Shown here: positions 44,587-53,485 of the stretch, piece by piece
How the letters are laid out: every line of letters starts with the position of its first letter
How positions within the stretch are numbered: position 1 is the first letter of the stretch
Source of the DNA: Candidatus Saccharimonadales bacterium
GTDB lineage: Bacteria > Patescibacteriota > Saccharimonadia > Saccharimonadales > UBA4665
NCBI GenBank assembly: GCA_036388415.1
Contig: DASVRW010000002.1
Span: 186,001 to 250,000, forward strand
DNA length: 64,000 nt
Reading direction: 5' to 3'
Translations under genes and position numbers: made by a program
The notes under the pieces: generated by a model
Seen by the model: only the letters and a program-made list of their open reading frames with translations
What the model was told of the DNA's origin: nothing
The model's database searches: none

Positions 44587-44708
44587 CAAAACCTCTCCAT
44601 GGGCCTCGTCAACCTGTCCGCCTCCACCCATTTTTATCTTCAGGGATAAAATATTTCTAAGAACCGCCCCGCAGGTCGCCAGAGTAAGGTAAAGGTTTTG
44701 AGATTCCA
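44587..44708 (+). repeat. Structured dispersed repeat, copy B
   Basis: Same unit as 24776-24905 (reverse) and 46500-46620: CAAAACCTC...GCCTCGTCAACCTGTC at the left, CCGCAGGTCGCC...AAAGGTTTTGAGATTC at the right, and an inner TTTTATC-TTCAGG-GATAAAA hairpin. It lies in the gap between divergent genes, about 50 nt before the start at 44758. Confidence 0.75.
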
Positions 44709-44757
44709 GTTCAGAAAGATTGCATATATGGGCTGAAACGGTTAAGCTTAATGCTAT

Positions 44758-46458
44758 ATGACCCCAGAAAATAATCCAGAAAATACAGAAAATCTTGCAA
44801 GTGTAAAACAAAAACTTGTGGAGCTCGGCTTCAAAGGCGATCTTGACGATAGCACTGAGACAAAGGACTTTTACAGTCATGATGCATCAATGTTTGAACT
44901 GATTCCAAAGCTGGTGGTATTTCCCAAGGACACCCAGGATGTCTCGACACTGATTGGCGTAGTTAATGCCAACAAAGCAACAATGCCGGAATTGTCGCTG
45001 ACAGCCCGCAGTGCTGGCACCGATATGTCAGGCGGCGCGATCAATGATTCTATCATTGTTGATTTCAAAAAGTATTTCACGACAATCAGCGAAGTCACAC
45101 CGACAACCGCCCATGCGCAGCCCGGCGTTTTTTACCGCGATTTTGAAGTTGAAACACTCAAGCACGGCGCGCTGATGCCAACCTACCCTGCTTCACGTGA
45201 TTTATGCACGATTGGCGGCATGGTCAGTAATAATTCCGGCGGCGAGAAATCATTGGAATACGGCAAGATACATCGCTTCATTCCGTCACTGAACGTTATG
45301 TTCGCGGACGGCATCGAGCGCGTTGTCAAGCCACTGCAACGTCCGGAGCTTGACGCTAAGATGAAGCAGAATGATTTTGAAGGATTTGTATACCGAGAAC
45401 TTTACCGCCTGATCGAAGATCATTACGACCAAATAAAGTCGGCCCGGCCTAAGGTTAGCAAGAACTCAACCGGCTATTCGCTGTGGGATGTCTGGGACCG
45501 CAGTACGGGTATATTTGATCTGACGCAGCTGATATGTGGGGCGCAGGGTACGCTTGGATTTGTGACGGATATACACTTCAAGCTCGTGCCGCACCGCCAA
45601 CATTCCGGCCTGCTGGTATTATTTATGAAGGATATCAATAAACTTGGTGAAGTCATCAATGTCGTACTTAAGCACAAGCCGGCGACATTTGAATCATTTG
45701 ACGACGCCACGCTGCTGTTATCGATCAAGTTTATGCCGTATTTCCTGAAGATGCTCGGCGTCAAAGCGTTTTTGAAGCTGATTATCGGATTAATACCGGA
45801 TGGCCTGCAGCTGCTGCATGGCATACCGAAGCTGGTTCTCATGGTAGAATTCGACGGCGATTCCGCCGATGAAGTCCGCCAAAAAATCCGCGCTCTTCAT
45901 AAAGAACTTGGCGCTAAGCGCACCTACTATGAAATCAACGGCTTCGAAGAAGATGATACTGAACTAAAGAGTGAAAAGTTTTGGATCATGCGCCGCCAGA
46001 GTTTTCAACTGCTTCGCAAAAAGGTCAAGGACAAGCACACGGCGCCGTTTATTGACGATTTGGTTGTTAACCCGCCGTATCTGGTGGAATTCTTGCCGCA
46101 GCTGCGGGCTATCATCAAAAAGTACAAATTGTTCGCAACCATCGCCGGCCACATGGGCGACGGCAACTTCCACATTATTCCACTGATGAAGCTGGAAGAC
46201 CCTGAGGAACGCGCTAAACTTCTGCCGGCGATGAAAGAAGTCGACGAATTGGTGCTTAAATACCACGGCTCATTATCCGGTGAACACAATGACGGCCTGG
46301 TCCGCGGCCCGTGGCTGACACAGATGTACGGCCCGGAAATGGTTGACGTATTCAAGGCGGCCAAAAAGATCATGGATCCTCAAAACATCTTCAATCCGCA
46401 TAAAAAATCTGACGCTGATTGGGATTACAGCTTCAGTCACATTCGCGACCATTTCTAA
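44758..46458 (+). CDS. FAD-linked D-lactate dehydrogenase-like oxidase (GlcD/Dld type)
   Basis: The protein has 566 residues. The FAD_binding_4 domain includes VVFPKDTQDVSTLIG, LTARSAGTDMSGGAI and the flavin loop CTIGGMVSNNSGGEKSLEYG. The C-terminal FAD-oxidase domain has HMGDGNFHIIP and GEHNDGLVRGPWL, typical of membrane-associated D-lactate dehydrogenase/glycolate oxidase subunits. It oxidises a 2-hydroxy acid and reduces a quinone or cytochrome. A hydrophobic patch near 340-360 (LGVKAFLKLIIGLI) may dock on the membrane. Next to NDH-2 it suggests a short electron-transfer chain. Confidence 0.88.
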   Translation: MTPENNPENTENLASVKQKLVELGFKGDLDDSTETKDFYSHDASMFELIPKLVVFPKDTQDVSTLIGVVNANKATMPELSLTARSAGTDMSGGAINDSIIVDFKKYFTTISEVTPTTAHAQPGVFYRDFEVETLKHGALMPTYPASRDLCTIGGMVSNNSGGEKSLEYGKIHRFIPSLNVMFADGIERVVKPLQRPELDAKMKQNDFEGFVYRELYRLIEDHYDQIKSARPKVSKNSTGYSLWDVWDRSTGIFDLTQLICGAQGTLGFVTDIHFKLVPHRQHSGLLVLFMKDINKLGEVINVVLKHKPATFESFDDATLLLSIKFMPYFLKMLGVKAFLKLIIGLIPDGLQLLHGIPKLVLMVEFDGDSADEVRQKIRALHKELGAKRTYYEINGFEEDDTELKSEKFWIMRRQSFQLLRKKVKDKHTAPFIDDLVVNPPYLVEFLPQLRAIIKKYKLFATIAGHMGDGNFHIIPLMKLEDPEERAKLLPAMKEVDELVLKYHGSLSGEHNDGLVRGPWLTQMYGPEMVDVFKAAKKIMDPQNIFNPHKKSDADWDYSFSHIRDHF

Positions 46459-46499
46459 TCACTATATCCGTCGTCTTTACTGCGTTCGGACCTGGATCA

Positions 46500-46620
46500 C
46501 AAAACCTCCCCATGAGCCTCGTCAACCTGTCCGCCCCTAAAATTTTTCATCTTTAAGGATGAAACAATTTTGGGTCTGCCCCGCAGGTTGCCGCTCAAGG
46601 TAGAGGTTTTTAGATTCAAG
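46500..46620 (+). repeat. Structured dispersed repeat, copy C
   Basis: Same unit as copies A and B. The inner hairpin reads TTTCATC-TTTAAG-GATGAAA, where a T-A pair of copies A and B is replaced by C-G on both sides, a compensatory change. It occupies most of the gap between convergent genes. Confidence 0.75.
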
Positions 46621-46647
46621 TGTTCTACCTGACGCATGCTTGCCTGT

Positions 46648-47667
46648 TTATGATTTCAAGGTAGTCGGCAATATAACGCTGACGCTGGTTCCGCTTCCTT
46701 CGGTACTACTAATAACGATCTCTCCGTCATGGAGGTCGGCGATAAGCTTGGCAAGCGACAGTCCGAGTCCGAAGCCACGGGGTGACGGAGTTGATTCGTT
46801 GCTCGTACGCGCAGTGTCGGCGCGGTAAAACCTGTCGAACACATGCGGCAGCGCGCTGGCGGGAATACCGGCACCGCTATCCTGAATGTCGACAATTACC
46901 CTGCCGCGGCCGCGGAGCATAGTTAGTTTCACATTGGAGCCAGCCGGACTGTATTTGACAGCGTTTTCAAGCAGAATTATAAATAGCTGTGTCAGACTGC
47001 CACGATTTCCCTTCAGCTGTTTTTGCTCCAATTTAGCATCAATTTTTATATTTTTAGTCGCTGCCAGCGGCCGGACAGTTTCTGTAGCGTTGTTGATGAC
47101 TTCCTGTATATCAAGCGTTGTGAACTCGTTGCGCAGCTTGCCAGCTTCCATGCTGCTGAGGAGCAACAGGTTATTTATGAGCGCTTCCATGCGCTCGACT
47201 TCCTCCATGTTGCTGCGCAGCGTACTACGTAGCTCTTTGCCGGATGATTTCGAATCGAGCAGGGCGACTTCTGTTTCCATCTTGAGCGCGGTCAGCGGGG
47301 TGCGCAGTTCGTGACTGACATCGGCAGTAAAGCGTTTTTGCTGCTCGTGGGCCGCCTCGATTGGCCGTAGAGTGCGCCGGGCTAGCAGATAGCTGGCAGC
47401 GGAGGTCAGGATGAGTACTAAAATGTTGAAGTAGACTATTTCCAGGAATATACGATGAGATCTCAGGGCAAGCTCGGCATTGGGCGTACCAGGTGTGCGC
47501 AGACCAAAAGGTTCGTAGGCGGTCGTCCAGCGGGTGTATTGATTATAGATGCCAGTATGCAACTCATGCACGGCGACGCGGTATAGTACGACGCTGAATA
47601 CGATGCAAATTGACATAACGAGCGCCACATAGACGGCCGTCAGTTTGAATAGCGCCGAGCGAAACAT
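46648..47667 (-). CDS. Sensor histidine kinase
   Basis: The 339-residue protein has two transmembrane segments (about 9-29 and 74-95) around a short ~45-residue external sensor loop. HisKA follows with the phosphorylated histidine in DVSHELRTPLTALK near 115-128, then an ATPase domain with LLENAVKYSP (N box), DSGAGIP (G1), FDRFYRAD and GFGLGLSLAKLI (G2). No separate HAMP domain is obvious. It overlaps the response regulator stop by one base. The short loop suggests sensing at or within the membrane; the signal is unknown. Confidence 0.93.
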   Translation of the reverse strand: MFRSALFKLTAVYVALVMSICIVFSVVLYRVAVHELHTGIYNQYTRWTTAYEPFGLRTPGTPNAELALRSHRIFLEIVYFNILVLILTSAASYLLARRTLRPIEAAHEQQKRFTADVSHELRTPLTALKMETEVALLDSKSSGKELRSTLRSNMEEVERMEALINNLLLLSSMEAGKLRNEFTTLDIQEVINNATETVRPLAATKNIKIDAKLEQKQLKGNRGSLTQLFIILLENAVKYSPAGSNVKLTMLRGRGRVIVDIQDSGAGIPASALPHVFDRFYRADTARTSNESTPSPRGFGLGLSLAKLIADLHDGEIVISSTEGSGTSVSVILPTTLKS

Positions 47668-48347
47668 CAGGCACTTTCACCGAGTATGTAGCCGAAACCG
47701 CGCCGGGTATGCAGCAGCGGCTTCTCGTCCGGGAAGGCACGGTCGATCTTGGTACGTAGATAGCCAATATAGACTTCGACGGTATTAGGCAGTATATCGG
47801 CCTCTTCGTTCCAAATGTGAGCAATCAGTGAATCTTTGGTGATGATCTGCCCAGCGTGATGCATAAAATATTCAAGCAGTAAAAACTCTTTGTGCGAGAG
47901 TTTGATCGGCTGTCCGGCACGATGTGCAGTATAGGCGACTGGATCAAACTCCAGGGTGTCAACTTTAAGGATTGTGCCGGTACTGGTAGCCGGCCGCCGA
48001 AGGAGTGCTCGCACGCGGGCGGTTAGTTCATCGAATGAGAACGGCTTGACGAGATAGTCGTCAGCCCCGCTGTTGAGGCCTTCAACTTTATCACCGATGG
48101 TTCCCCGGGCCGTCAGCATCAAAACCGGCGTGTGAACGCCATCGGCACGGAGTTTTTGGCACAGCGCAGTGCCGTCCATGCCGGGCAGCATACGGTCCAG
48201 TACAATCAAATCATAATCATCGCTCGAAGCGTAGGCGTAGCCGGCGTCACCGTCATGCACCATGTCGACAGCGTAGCCCTGCAACTCCAAACCGCGTTTG
48301 ACGGCACTGGCTATCTTAACTTCATCTTCAACGACTAATATACGCAT
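47667..48347 (-). CDS. OmpR/PhoB-family response regulator
   Basis: The protein has 226 residues. Receiver domain: acidic pocket near EDE at 7-9, phosphoacceptor in DLIVLDRMLPGMDG near D51, conserved Lys in DYLVKPFSFDEL near 102. C-terminal winged helix has KEFLLLEYFMHHAGQIIT and TVEVYIGYLRTKID. It is the first gene of the two-component operon. TATAGT lies 9 nt before the ATG, so the message is leaderless. Targets are unknown. Confidence 0.95.
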   Translation of the reverse strand: MRILVVEDEVKIASAVKRGLELQGYAVDMVHDGDAGYAYASSDDYDLIVLDRMLPGMDGTALCQKLRADGVHTPVLMLTARGTIGDKVEGLNSGADDYLVKPFSFDELTARVRALLRRPATSTGTILKVDTLEFDPVAYTAHRAGQPIKLSHKEFLLLEYFMHHAGQIITKDSLIAHIWNEEADILPNTVEVYIGYLRTKIDRAFPDEKPLLHTRRGFGYILGESA

Positions 48348-48409
48348 TACAGCTTACTATACGATATTCTATTGAATTTTTGCTGTAATTTGCTGCACAT
48401 ACACACGAC

Positions 48410-49300
48410 TTATTCCTCATCACTCTTCGTTATGTGTTTTGGGCCGTTTGATAGATATTTCTTGGCTTGCATGCTGGTTGCAATAACAATCAGTATAAGC
48501 AAGTATAGGACGTAGACGCCGCGGTCGATCAGGCTGGCGGTGACCACCTGGCTGCTTGGCAGATGGTGCAGGCTCTGCGAAAAGACGACAAATGATTCGC
48601 GGAATCCAATCGCTCCCGGTGTAACGGACACAAATAGTGCGAAATTTGCTGCACCGGTGTAGATCAGTGCTGGTACGGCGCTGATCTGTTGCCCGAAGCT
48701 GCCGAGTTCAACATAGAAAATAATGGCGAACATAGTAACCTGCGCCAGCGTTGCGACTGCCAAACTGCCGACATGCTGCAGTTTGAGGCGTTGGAAGCGC
48801 ACCGGCAGCCAGTGCGCCCGGCGAACTATCAGCGGTGCCAGGACGACGATCAGGCAGATGCCGGCCAGTACCCACAGACCGACAAAGTAAGCGAGTATGA
48901 ACAACCCGCTAAAAGCAGCATAAAAAGCGTAATACAGCAGTGTGGCGATCGTATAATTTTTGAGCTTAATGTTATGGCGCCGCTTGAGGTATGCGGCCCG
49001 GAAGGCTGGACCGCTCTGCAGCGGGCCAAAAAAATTGATGATCGAGGAGTACATGATGAGCAGCATGCTTTCTTTGCGGCCGAGTTTGATCTCGCACAGT
49101 TCCAGCGTTTCGCGCTGAATCCAGACAAGCGTACCCAGAAATACACCATACAACGCCAGTAATAATCCCAGGTCAGCCAGCGACAGTTTAGTGATCTGCC
49201 GTATGATTTCTGGATTCTGCCGGACGTAGTAAGTAAATGCTATGCAGGTGGCGAGGAGGACAATGACTGCAACAGCAGACCGAAGATGCTTGCGGACCAT
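48410..49300 (-). CDS. Lysylphosphatidylglycerol synthase TM-region-like protein
   Basis: A long open frame extends upstream, but TACAAT at 49307-49312 supports the ATG at 49300 (296 residues). It is a polytopic membrane protein, about seven or eight helices, with family landmarks LLALYGVFLGTLVWIQ, NFFGPLQSGPAFRAAYL near 95 and FVSVTPGAIGFRESF near 235. This UPF0104/MprF-TM family includes flippases of modified phospholipids and glycolipids. A related gene lies at 52031, both flanking envelope glycosyltransferases. Confidence 0.8.
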   Translation of the reverse strand: MVRKHLRSAVAVIVLLATCIAFTYYVRQNPEIIRQITKLSLADLGLLLALYGVFLGTLVWIQRETLELCEIKLGRKESMLLIMYSSIINFFGPLQSGPAFRAAYLKRRHNIKLKNYTIATLLYYAFYAAFSGLFILAYFVGLWVLAGICLIVVLAPLIVRRAHWLPVRFQRLKLQHVGSLAVATLAQVTMFAIIFYVELGSFGQQISAVPALIYTGAANFALFVSVTPGAIGFRESFVVFSQSLHHLPSSQVVTASLIDRGVYVLYLLILIVIATSMQAKKYLSNGPKHITKSDEE

Positions 49301-49420
49301 GAGCATATTGTAGCGCAAAATCAGACCTTTAAGGCAATTGTCAGCAAAACCCAGTATAATGAGCTGTAATGGTATGTATTGTTCGTCGCGTTCAGGCATG
49401 GAAAGACGCCAGCATCTCGT

Positions 49421-50947
49421 ATGTTTGATGCTGTCTCTCAGCTGGTGCTGCGCTGTTTGCGCTCCCGCAAGTTTTTTTACGGCATAGTCGGCTTGCTGGT
49501 TATCCAGGCGGCCTGGATTGCCCTGACTGCCCGCTATCCTCAGGCGTTTGACGAGAATTATCATCTCGGCCTCATCGAGCTGCATACGCGGCAGATACTG
49601 CCATTTTTTACCGAACAGCCTGCCGGTCCGGCTATCTATGGAGCGCTGGAACGTGATCCATCGTACCTGTATCACTACATCATGAGCTTTCCCTACCGGC
49701 TGCTGACGGATATCACATCAAGTGCGACTGCTCAAATTATTGTGCTGCGGTTTATCAACATCGGTATTTTTGTAGCCGCGCTGTACGTCTACCGCAAGCT
49801 GTTTCAGGAGCTTGGCATTGGCCGTGCATTAACAAATACGGTGCTGCTGTTTTTTGTTTTGCTGCCCGTCGTACCGCTGCTGGCAGCACAGATTAATTAT
49901 GATAATTTTATGGTGTACCTGACTGGCCTGCTCTTTTTGTATATTGTTCGACTCTATCACCAGGTATACGGCGCTGGCCAGCCGAACCGAGCTATGCCAG
50001 TCGTCGTTGTCTTGCAGATACTTTTGGTGGGGGCTATTGGTAGTATCGTCAAATTCCCGTTTGCGCCGTTATTTTTTGCCGCCGCCGTCATCGCCGGTTT
50101 TATTATTTTTCGTCGCTGGCGAACGCTGCGAACGGCAGATGATGCGCGCGCGTCAGTATTTGCAGTACCGCCCCGGTCAGACCGCCTCAAATTGGTACTG
50201 CTCGCCGCCGTGACAGTAATTATGCTTGGCCTCTGTGTCGAGCGCTATGGTGTCAATCTGGTCCAATATCAGGCACCAGTGCCGAAGTGTGACAAAGTAC
50301 TAAGCATTGATGCTTGCCAAGCCTACTCACCATGGGCACGGGATCACCTGTTTGCGGCGACCTATCCAAAGCCGACATTGCAGGGTATCGCGGTCTATCC
50401 AGCCGTGTGGGTACACCGAACTGTCTACGAAACGATGTTCTCGATCACCAGTTATTTTGAACCATCGGGCAAGGTGACCTACGCGCCAGTTCCGCCGCTG
50501 ACAATTGCTAATTACACTGCCTGGACTATTGTCTGCCTAGGTGCGCTCTGTGCGGCGCGTTTCTGGCGCCAGATCTGGAACAATGCCGGGCTTCGCCTGA
50601 CGCTACTGATCTCGGTATTTTATTTGGCGGTATTATTTATCCAAAATTTCGCGATGTATCTGCATACCGGCGAGGCAGTGGCGATACATGGCCGTTATCT
50701 CGTGCCAATGTATCCGGTACTGCTGCTGGCGCTCGCAATCGGAATTTCTGCTGCGTTCAATCACTACAAAGTAGCGAAATTTAAGTCAGCGCTTGTGATC
50801 GTGACCCTACTGCTATTCTTGCAGGGCGGTGGTATAACTGGCTGGATCGTCCGCAGCAACCCCTCATGGTACTGGCAGCAGAGTTCAGTGGCGGCACGAG
50901 CCAACTGGCTGGCTCAGGGCACACTAAAGCGGATAGTGCATCATTAA
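49421..50947 (+). CDS. Polytopic membrane glycosyltransferase-like protein (GT39/DUF2142 type)
   Basis: Hydrophobic protein of about 508 residues with some ten transmembrane helices. The first extracytoplasmic loop has the acidic motif FDENYHLGLIELH near 40, the layout of lipid-linked-sugar GT-C enzymes; two cysteines lie in a large later loop (PKCDKVLSIDACQAY). It should glycosylate proteins or polymers at the outer face of the membrane using polyprenyl sugar. The start is uncertain: an in-frame TTG lies at 49379, and a small 19-codon ORF (49369-49428) just after a TATAAT box overlaps the start and may couple translation. Confidence 0.7.
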   Translation: MFDAVSQLVLRCLRSRKFFYGIVGLLVIQAAWIALTARYPQAFDENYHLGLIELHTRQILPFFTEQPAGPAIYGALERDPSYLYHYIMSFPYRLLTDITSSATAQIIVLRFINIGIFVAALYVYRKLFQELGIGRALTNTVLLFFVLLPVVPLLAAQINYDNFMVYLTGLLFLYIVRLYHQVYGAGQPNRAMPVVVVLQILLVGAIGSIVKFPFAPLFFAAAVIAGFIIFRRWRTLRTADDARASVFAVPPRSDRLKLVLLAAVTVIMLGLCVERYGVNLVQYQAPVPKCDKVLSIDACQAYSPWARDHLFAATYPKPTLQGIAVYPAVWVHRTVYETMFSITSYFEPSGKVTYAPVPPLTIANYTAWTIVCLGALCAARFWRQIWNNAGLRLTLLISVFYLAVLFIQNFAMYLHTGEAVAIHGRYLVPMYPVLLLALAIGISAAFNHYKVAKFKSALVIVTLLLFLQGGGITGWIVRSNPSWYWQQSSVAARANWLAQGTLKRIVHH

Positions 50948-50988
50948 CGAGTTTATGTTATAATACATATAGTTAAACACAACTGCAT

Positions 50989-51936
50989 ATGAAATTAGTC
51001 ATTCAAATCCCCTGCTATAACGAAGAAGCGACATTGCCGATCGTCCTCAAAAGCATACCCAAAAAAATCAAAGGTATTGATAGTATTACGGTTCTTGTCA
51101 TGGACGATGGGTCGACCGACCGGACTGTCGAAGTTGCCCGCAAACACGGGGTCAAAGAGTTTGTGCTGCACCGGCGTAATGTCGGCCTCGGCCGGCAGTT
51201 CCACGACGGCGTCAACCGTGCCTTGGAGCTCGGTGCCGATATCGTCGTCAATACCGATGCCGACAATCAGTATCCGCAAGACCGCATCGAGGATCTGGTA
51301 CAGCCGATACTGCGCGGCGAAGCCGACATTGTCATTGCTGACCGACAAACGCATACAATCGAACATTTCTCGGCTTTTAAGAAATTTTTGCAAAAAGTTG
51401 GCAGTCAGGTCGTCAATAAAGCCGCCGGCACTGATCTGCCGGATGCTGCCAGTGGCTTCAGGGCTTACTCGCGTGAGTCGCTGATGCAGCTCAATACGAT
51501 TACACGGTTCAGTTACTGCATGGAAACAATCATCCAGGCCGGTACCAAGCGGCTGGCTATAACTAGCATTGCGGTAACGACCAATCCAAAGCTGCGCGAA
51601 TCCCGTCTATTCCGGTCCACGCCTGAGCACGTGCTTAAGTCGGCGATGGCCATTATCCGGGCCTACATTATGTATCGGCCGTACATGGTGTTCGGAACCC
51701 TCGGCCTAAGCTTATTGTTGCTTGGACTCGTGCCGTTTGCCCGCTACGTGTACTTAACGTTAATTAATGATACGGGTCGCGGCCATCTTCAGTCATTGAT
51801 AGTCGGCTCTATCTTCCTGACCGGCGCGTTTCTCTGCCTCGTGTTGAATATCATCGCCGACTTGATCCGCATTAACCGAATTCTCATTGAAGACAATCTC
51901 GAACACACCAAGCGGATGCGGTTTCCAAAAAAATAA
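50989..51936 (+). CDS. Polyprenyl-phosphate glycosyltransferase (GT2, DPMS-like)
   Basis: The 315-residue protein has a GT-A domain with VIQIPCYNEEATLPIVL, VLVMDDGSTDRT and the metal site VVNTDADNQYPQ near 82-93, plus SGFRAYSRE in the acceptor part. Two C-terminal transmembrane helices lie at about 235-258 and 270-292. This is the dolichol-phosphate-mannose-synthase-like group that loads a sugar on a polyprenyl phosphate, the donor used by GT-C enzymes like the preceding gene. The gap to that gene is 41 nt. Confidence 0.9.
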   Translation: MKLVIQIPCYNEEATLPIVLKSIPKKIKGIDSITVLVMDDGSTDRTVEVARKHGVKEFVLHRRNVGLGRQFHDGVNRALELGADIVVNTDADNQYPQDRIEDLVQPILRGEADIVIADRQTHTIEHFSAFKKFLQKVGSQVVNKAAGTDLPDAASGFRAYSRESLMQLNTITRFSYCMETIIQAGTKRLAITSIAVTTNPKLRESRLFRSTPEHVLKSAMAIIRAYIMYRPYMVFGTLGLSLLLLGLVPFARYVYLTLINDTGRGHLQSLIVGSIFLTGAFLCLVLNIIADLIRINRILIEDNLEHTKRMRFPKK

Positions 51937-52030
51937 GGCCGTCATCGGCAGTTTTCAGAATTCAGGTGTATCCGTAGTTAAAAACTGATAGCTGCACAAT
52001 AAAGCATAAGCACGTATACTGTAGTCAATC

Positions 52031-52993
52031 ATGGCTACACGCACTCCGCCTGCTAAGCATCGTCCCTATCACCTGGCAATGCAGCGTAATCTACTCATTA
52101 ATATAGTCATCTTTGGGGGTGTATTGTATCTATTTGGGTGGCAGCTGCGCGGTGTATCCGAAAGCCTGACGGCGCTGCGGCAAGCTGATGTCGTGCAAAC
52201 ACTTTGTGCCTTGGCGGCAATTATTGTCAGCTACGTCGCTGCTGCGCTCAGCTACCAAGCTCTAGCGATCCGGCGTCTGCAGTTCCGGGCGACACTGGCC
52301 GTCCAGGTTGCATCGGGCTTTACCAACAGGTTGCTACCGGCTGGCCTGGGCGGGCTGGGACTATTCGCAGCCTACTATAAAAAGCAGGGTCACACGCTGC
52401 CGGTTTCGTCTGCGCTTGTCGCGACTAATAACCTCGTCGGGTTTATCGGTAATAGTATTTTACTGATAGCTGTCGTACTGCTACATCCATCGTACATCAG
52501 GCAGTTTAACGGTCTTAATGCTTCAGGTGCAGTCCTGATTATAGCTGCGGGCATTGTGGCTGGCCTGTGTCTGTTTTTGTTCATTCGGCAGGATCTGCTG
52601 CGGCGCCTGATGGCATTTGTTCGGGCGACCTGGCATGCACTCCGCGTCTATCTTCGTCCCAATAGCCGTACAGTCAAAGCACTGCTATGTAATATGATAG
52701 CCACGAGCTGTAATGTCTTGGCTTTGAGCCTGGCCGTATCAGCTGCTCACGGTTCGCTCGATTGGCCAGCGGCGCTGCTCGTCTTGTCGCTCGGTACGGC
52801 TATCGGCGCTGCGGTGCCGACTCCGGGAGGTATAGGCGGCGTCGAAGCTGGCTTGCTGGCAGGCATGGTGGCGTTCAACGTTTCTCCGGCCAGTGGACTG
52901 GCTGCTGTATTTTTGTACCGTGGCCTGTCCTATTGGCTGCCAATCATTCCCGGCATCGTAGCTTTCCGGCTGATTGAAAAACGCTTGCTGTAG
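52031..52993 (+). CDS. Lysylphosphatidylglycerol synthase TM-region-like protein (flippase family)
   Basis: The 320-residue protein has about eight transmembrane helices. Family landmarks are GFTNRLLPAGLGGLGLFAAYYKKQ near 97-120 and AVPTPGGIGGVEAGLLAGM near 258. It is a second member of the UPF0104 family represented at 48410, more typical in its motifs. It likely moves or helps move a lipid-linked molecule across the membrane, fitting the neighbouring glycosyltransferases. TATACT lies 10 nt before the ATG. Confidence 0.85.
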   Translation: MATRTPPAKHRPYHLAMQRNLLINIVIFGGVLYLFGWQLRGVSESLTALRQADVVQTLCALAAIIVSYVAAALSYQALAIRRLQFRATLAVQVASGFTNRLLPAGLGGLGLFAAYYKKQGHTLPVSSALVATNNLVGFIGNSILLIAVVLLHPSYIRQFNGLNASGAVLIIAAGIVAGLCLFLFIRQDLLRRLMAFVRATWHALRVYLRPNSRTVKALLCNMIATSCNVLALSLAVSAAHGSLDWPAALLVLSLGTAIGAAVPTPGGIGGVEAGLLAGMVAFNVSPASGLAAVFLYRGLSYWLPIIPGIVAFRLIEKRLL

Positions 52994-53042
52994 ATTTTCT
53001 GGTCCTGCGCTTGCTACAATATAGTTTAAACGAGGAGTGTAT

Positions 53043-53468
53043 ATGTTTCAGGAATTTAAAAAATTTGTGCTGCGTGGCAATGTCGTCGATCTCGCGGTAG
53101 CGGTCGTCATCGGAGCTGCCTTTACATCGGTGGTTACTGCCTTTGTAACGGACTTTCTGACGCCGCTGATTGCATCTGTTCAGGGTTCACACGACTTCGC
53201 AAAATACGCATTTCAGCTAAACGGCACTAGTTTTCCATACGGGCATTTCCTCAATGCCTTCATTAGCTTTCTACTAACGGCTGCTGTCGTCTTTTTCTTC
53301 GTGGTACAGCCGCTTAATCATTTGACGGAAATCAGCAAACGAGCCAAGAAAACTGCCGACCCAACTACTCGCAGCTGCCCAGCCTGCTACGGAGAAATAC
53401 CCGTCAAAGCGTCGCGCTGTATGCACTGCACGACGCGGTTCGCGCCGAATGATCCTTCGACGAAGTAA
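53043..53468 (+). CDS. mscL: Large-conductance mechanosensitive channel with zinc-ribbon tail
   Basis: From the ATG at 53043 (RBS GAGGAG) it has 141 residues. FQEFKKFVLRGNVVDLAVAVVIGAAFTSVV is the hallmark N-terminal helix and TM1; TM2 is FLNAFISFLLTAAVVFFFVV, followed by QPLNHL. After the usual helix a CPAC...CMHC zinc ribbon (about 108-128) replaces the ordinary C-terminal bundle end. The channel opens under membrane tension to release solutes. The ribbon may bind zinc or a partner; similar ribbons occur in some bacterial MscL proteins. Confidence 0.95.
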   Translation: MFQEFKKFVLRGNVVDLAVAVVIGAAFTSVVTAFVTDFLTPLIASVQGSHDFAKYAFQLNGTSFPYGHFLNAFISFLLTAAVVFFFVVQPLNHLTEISKRAKKTADPTTRSCPACYGEIPVKASRCMHCTTRFAPNDPSTK

Positions 53469-53485
53469 CAGGCGTTAACTAGCTC

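Noticed and set aside
44554-44880. Minus-strand frame between ndh and the lactate dehydrogenase-like gene
   Set aside because: It runs through repeat copy B and into the start of the convincing plus-strand flavoprotein gene; composition is not protein-like.
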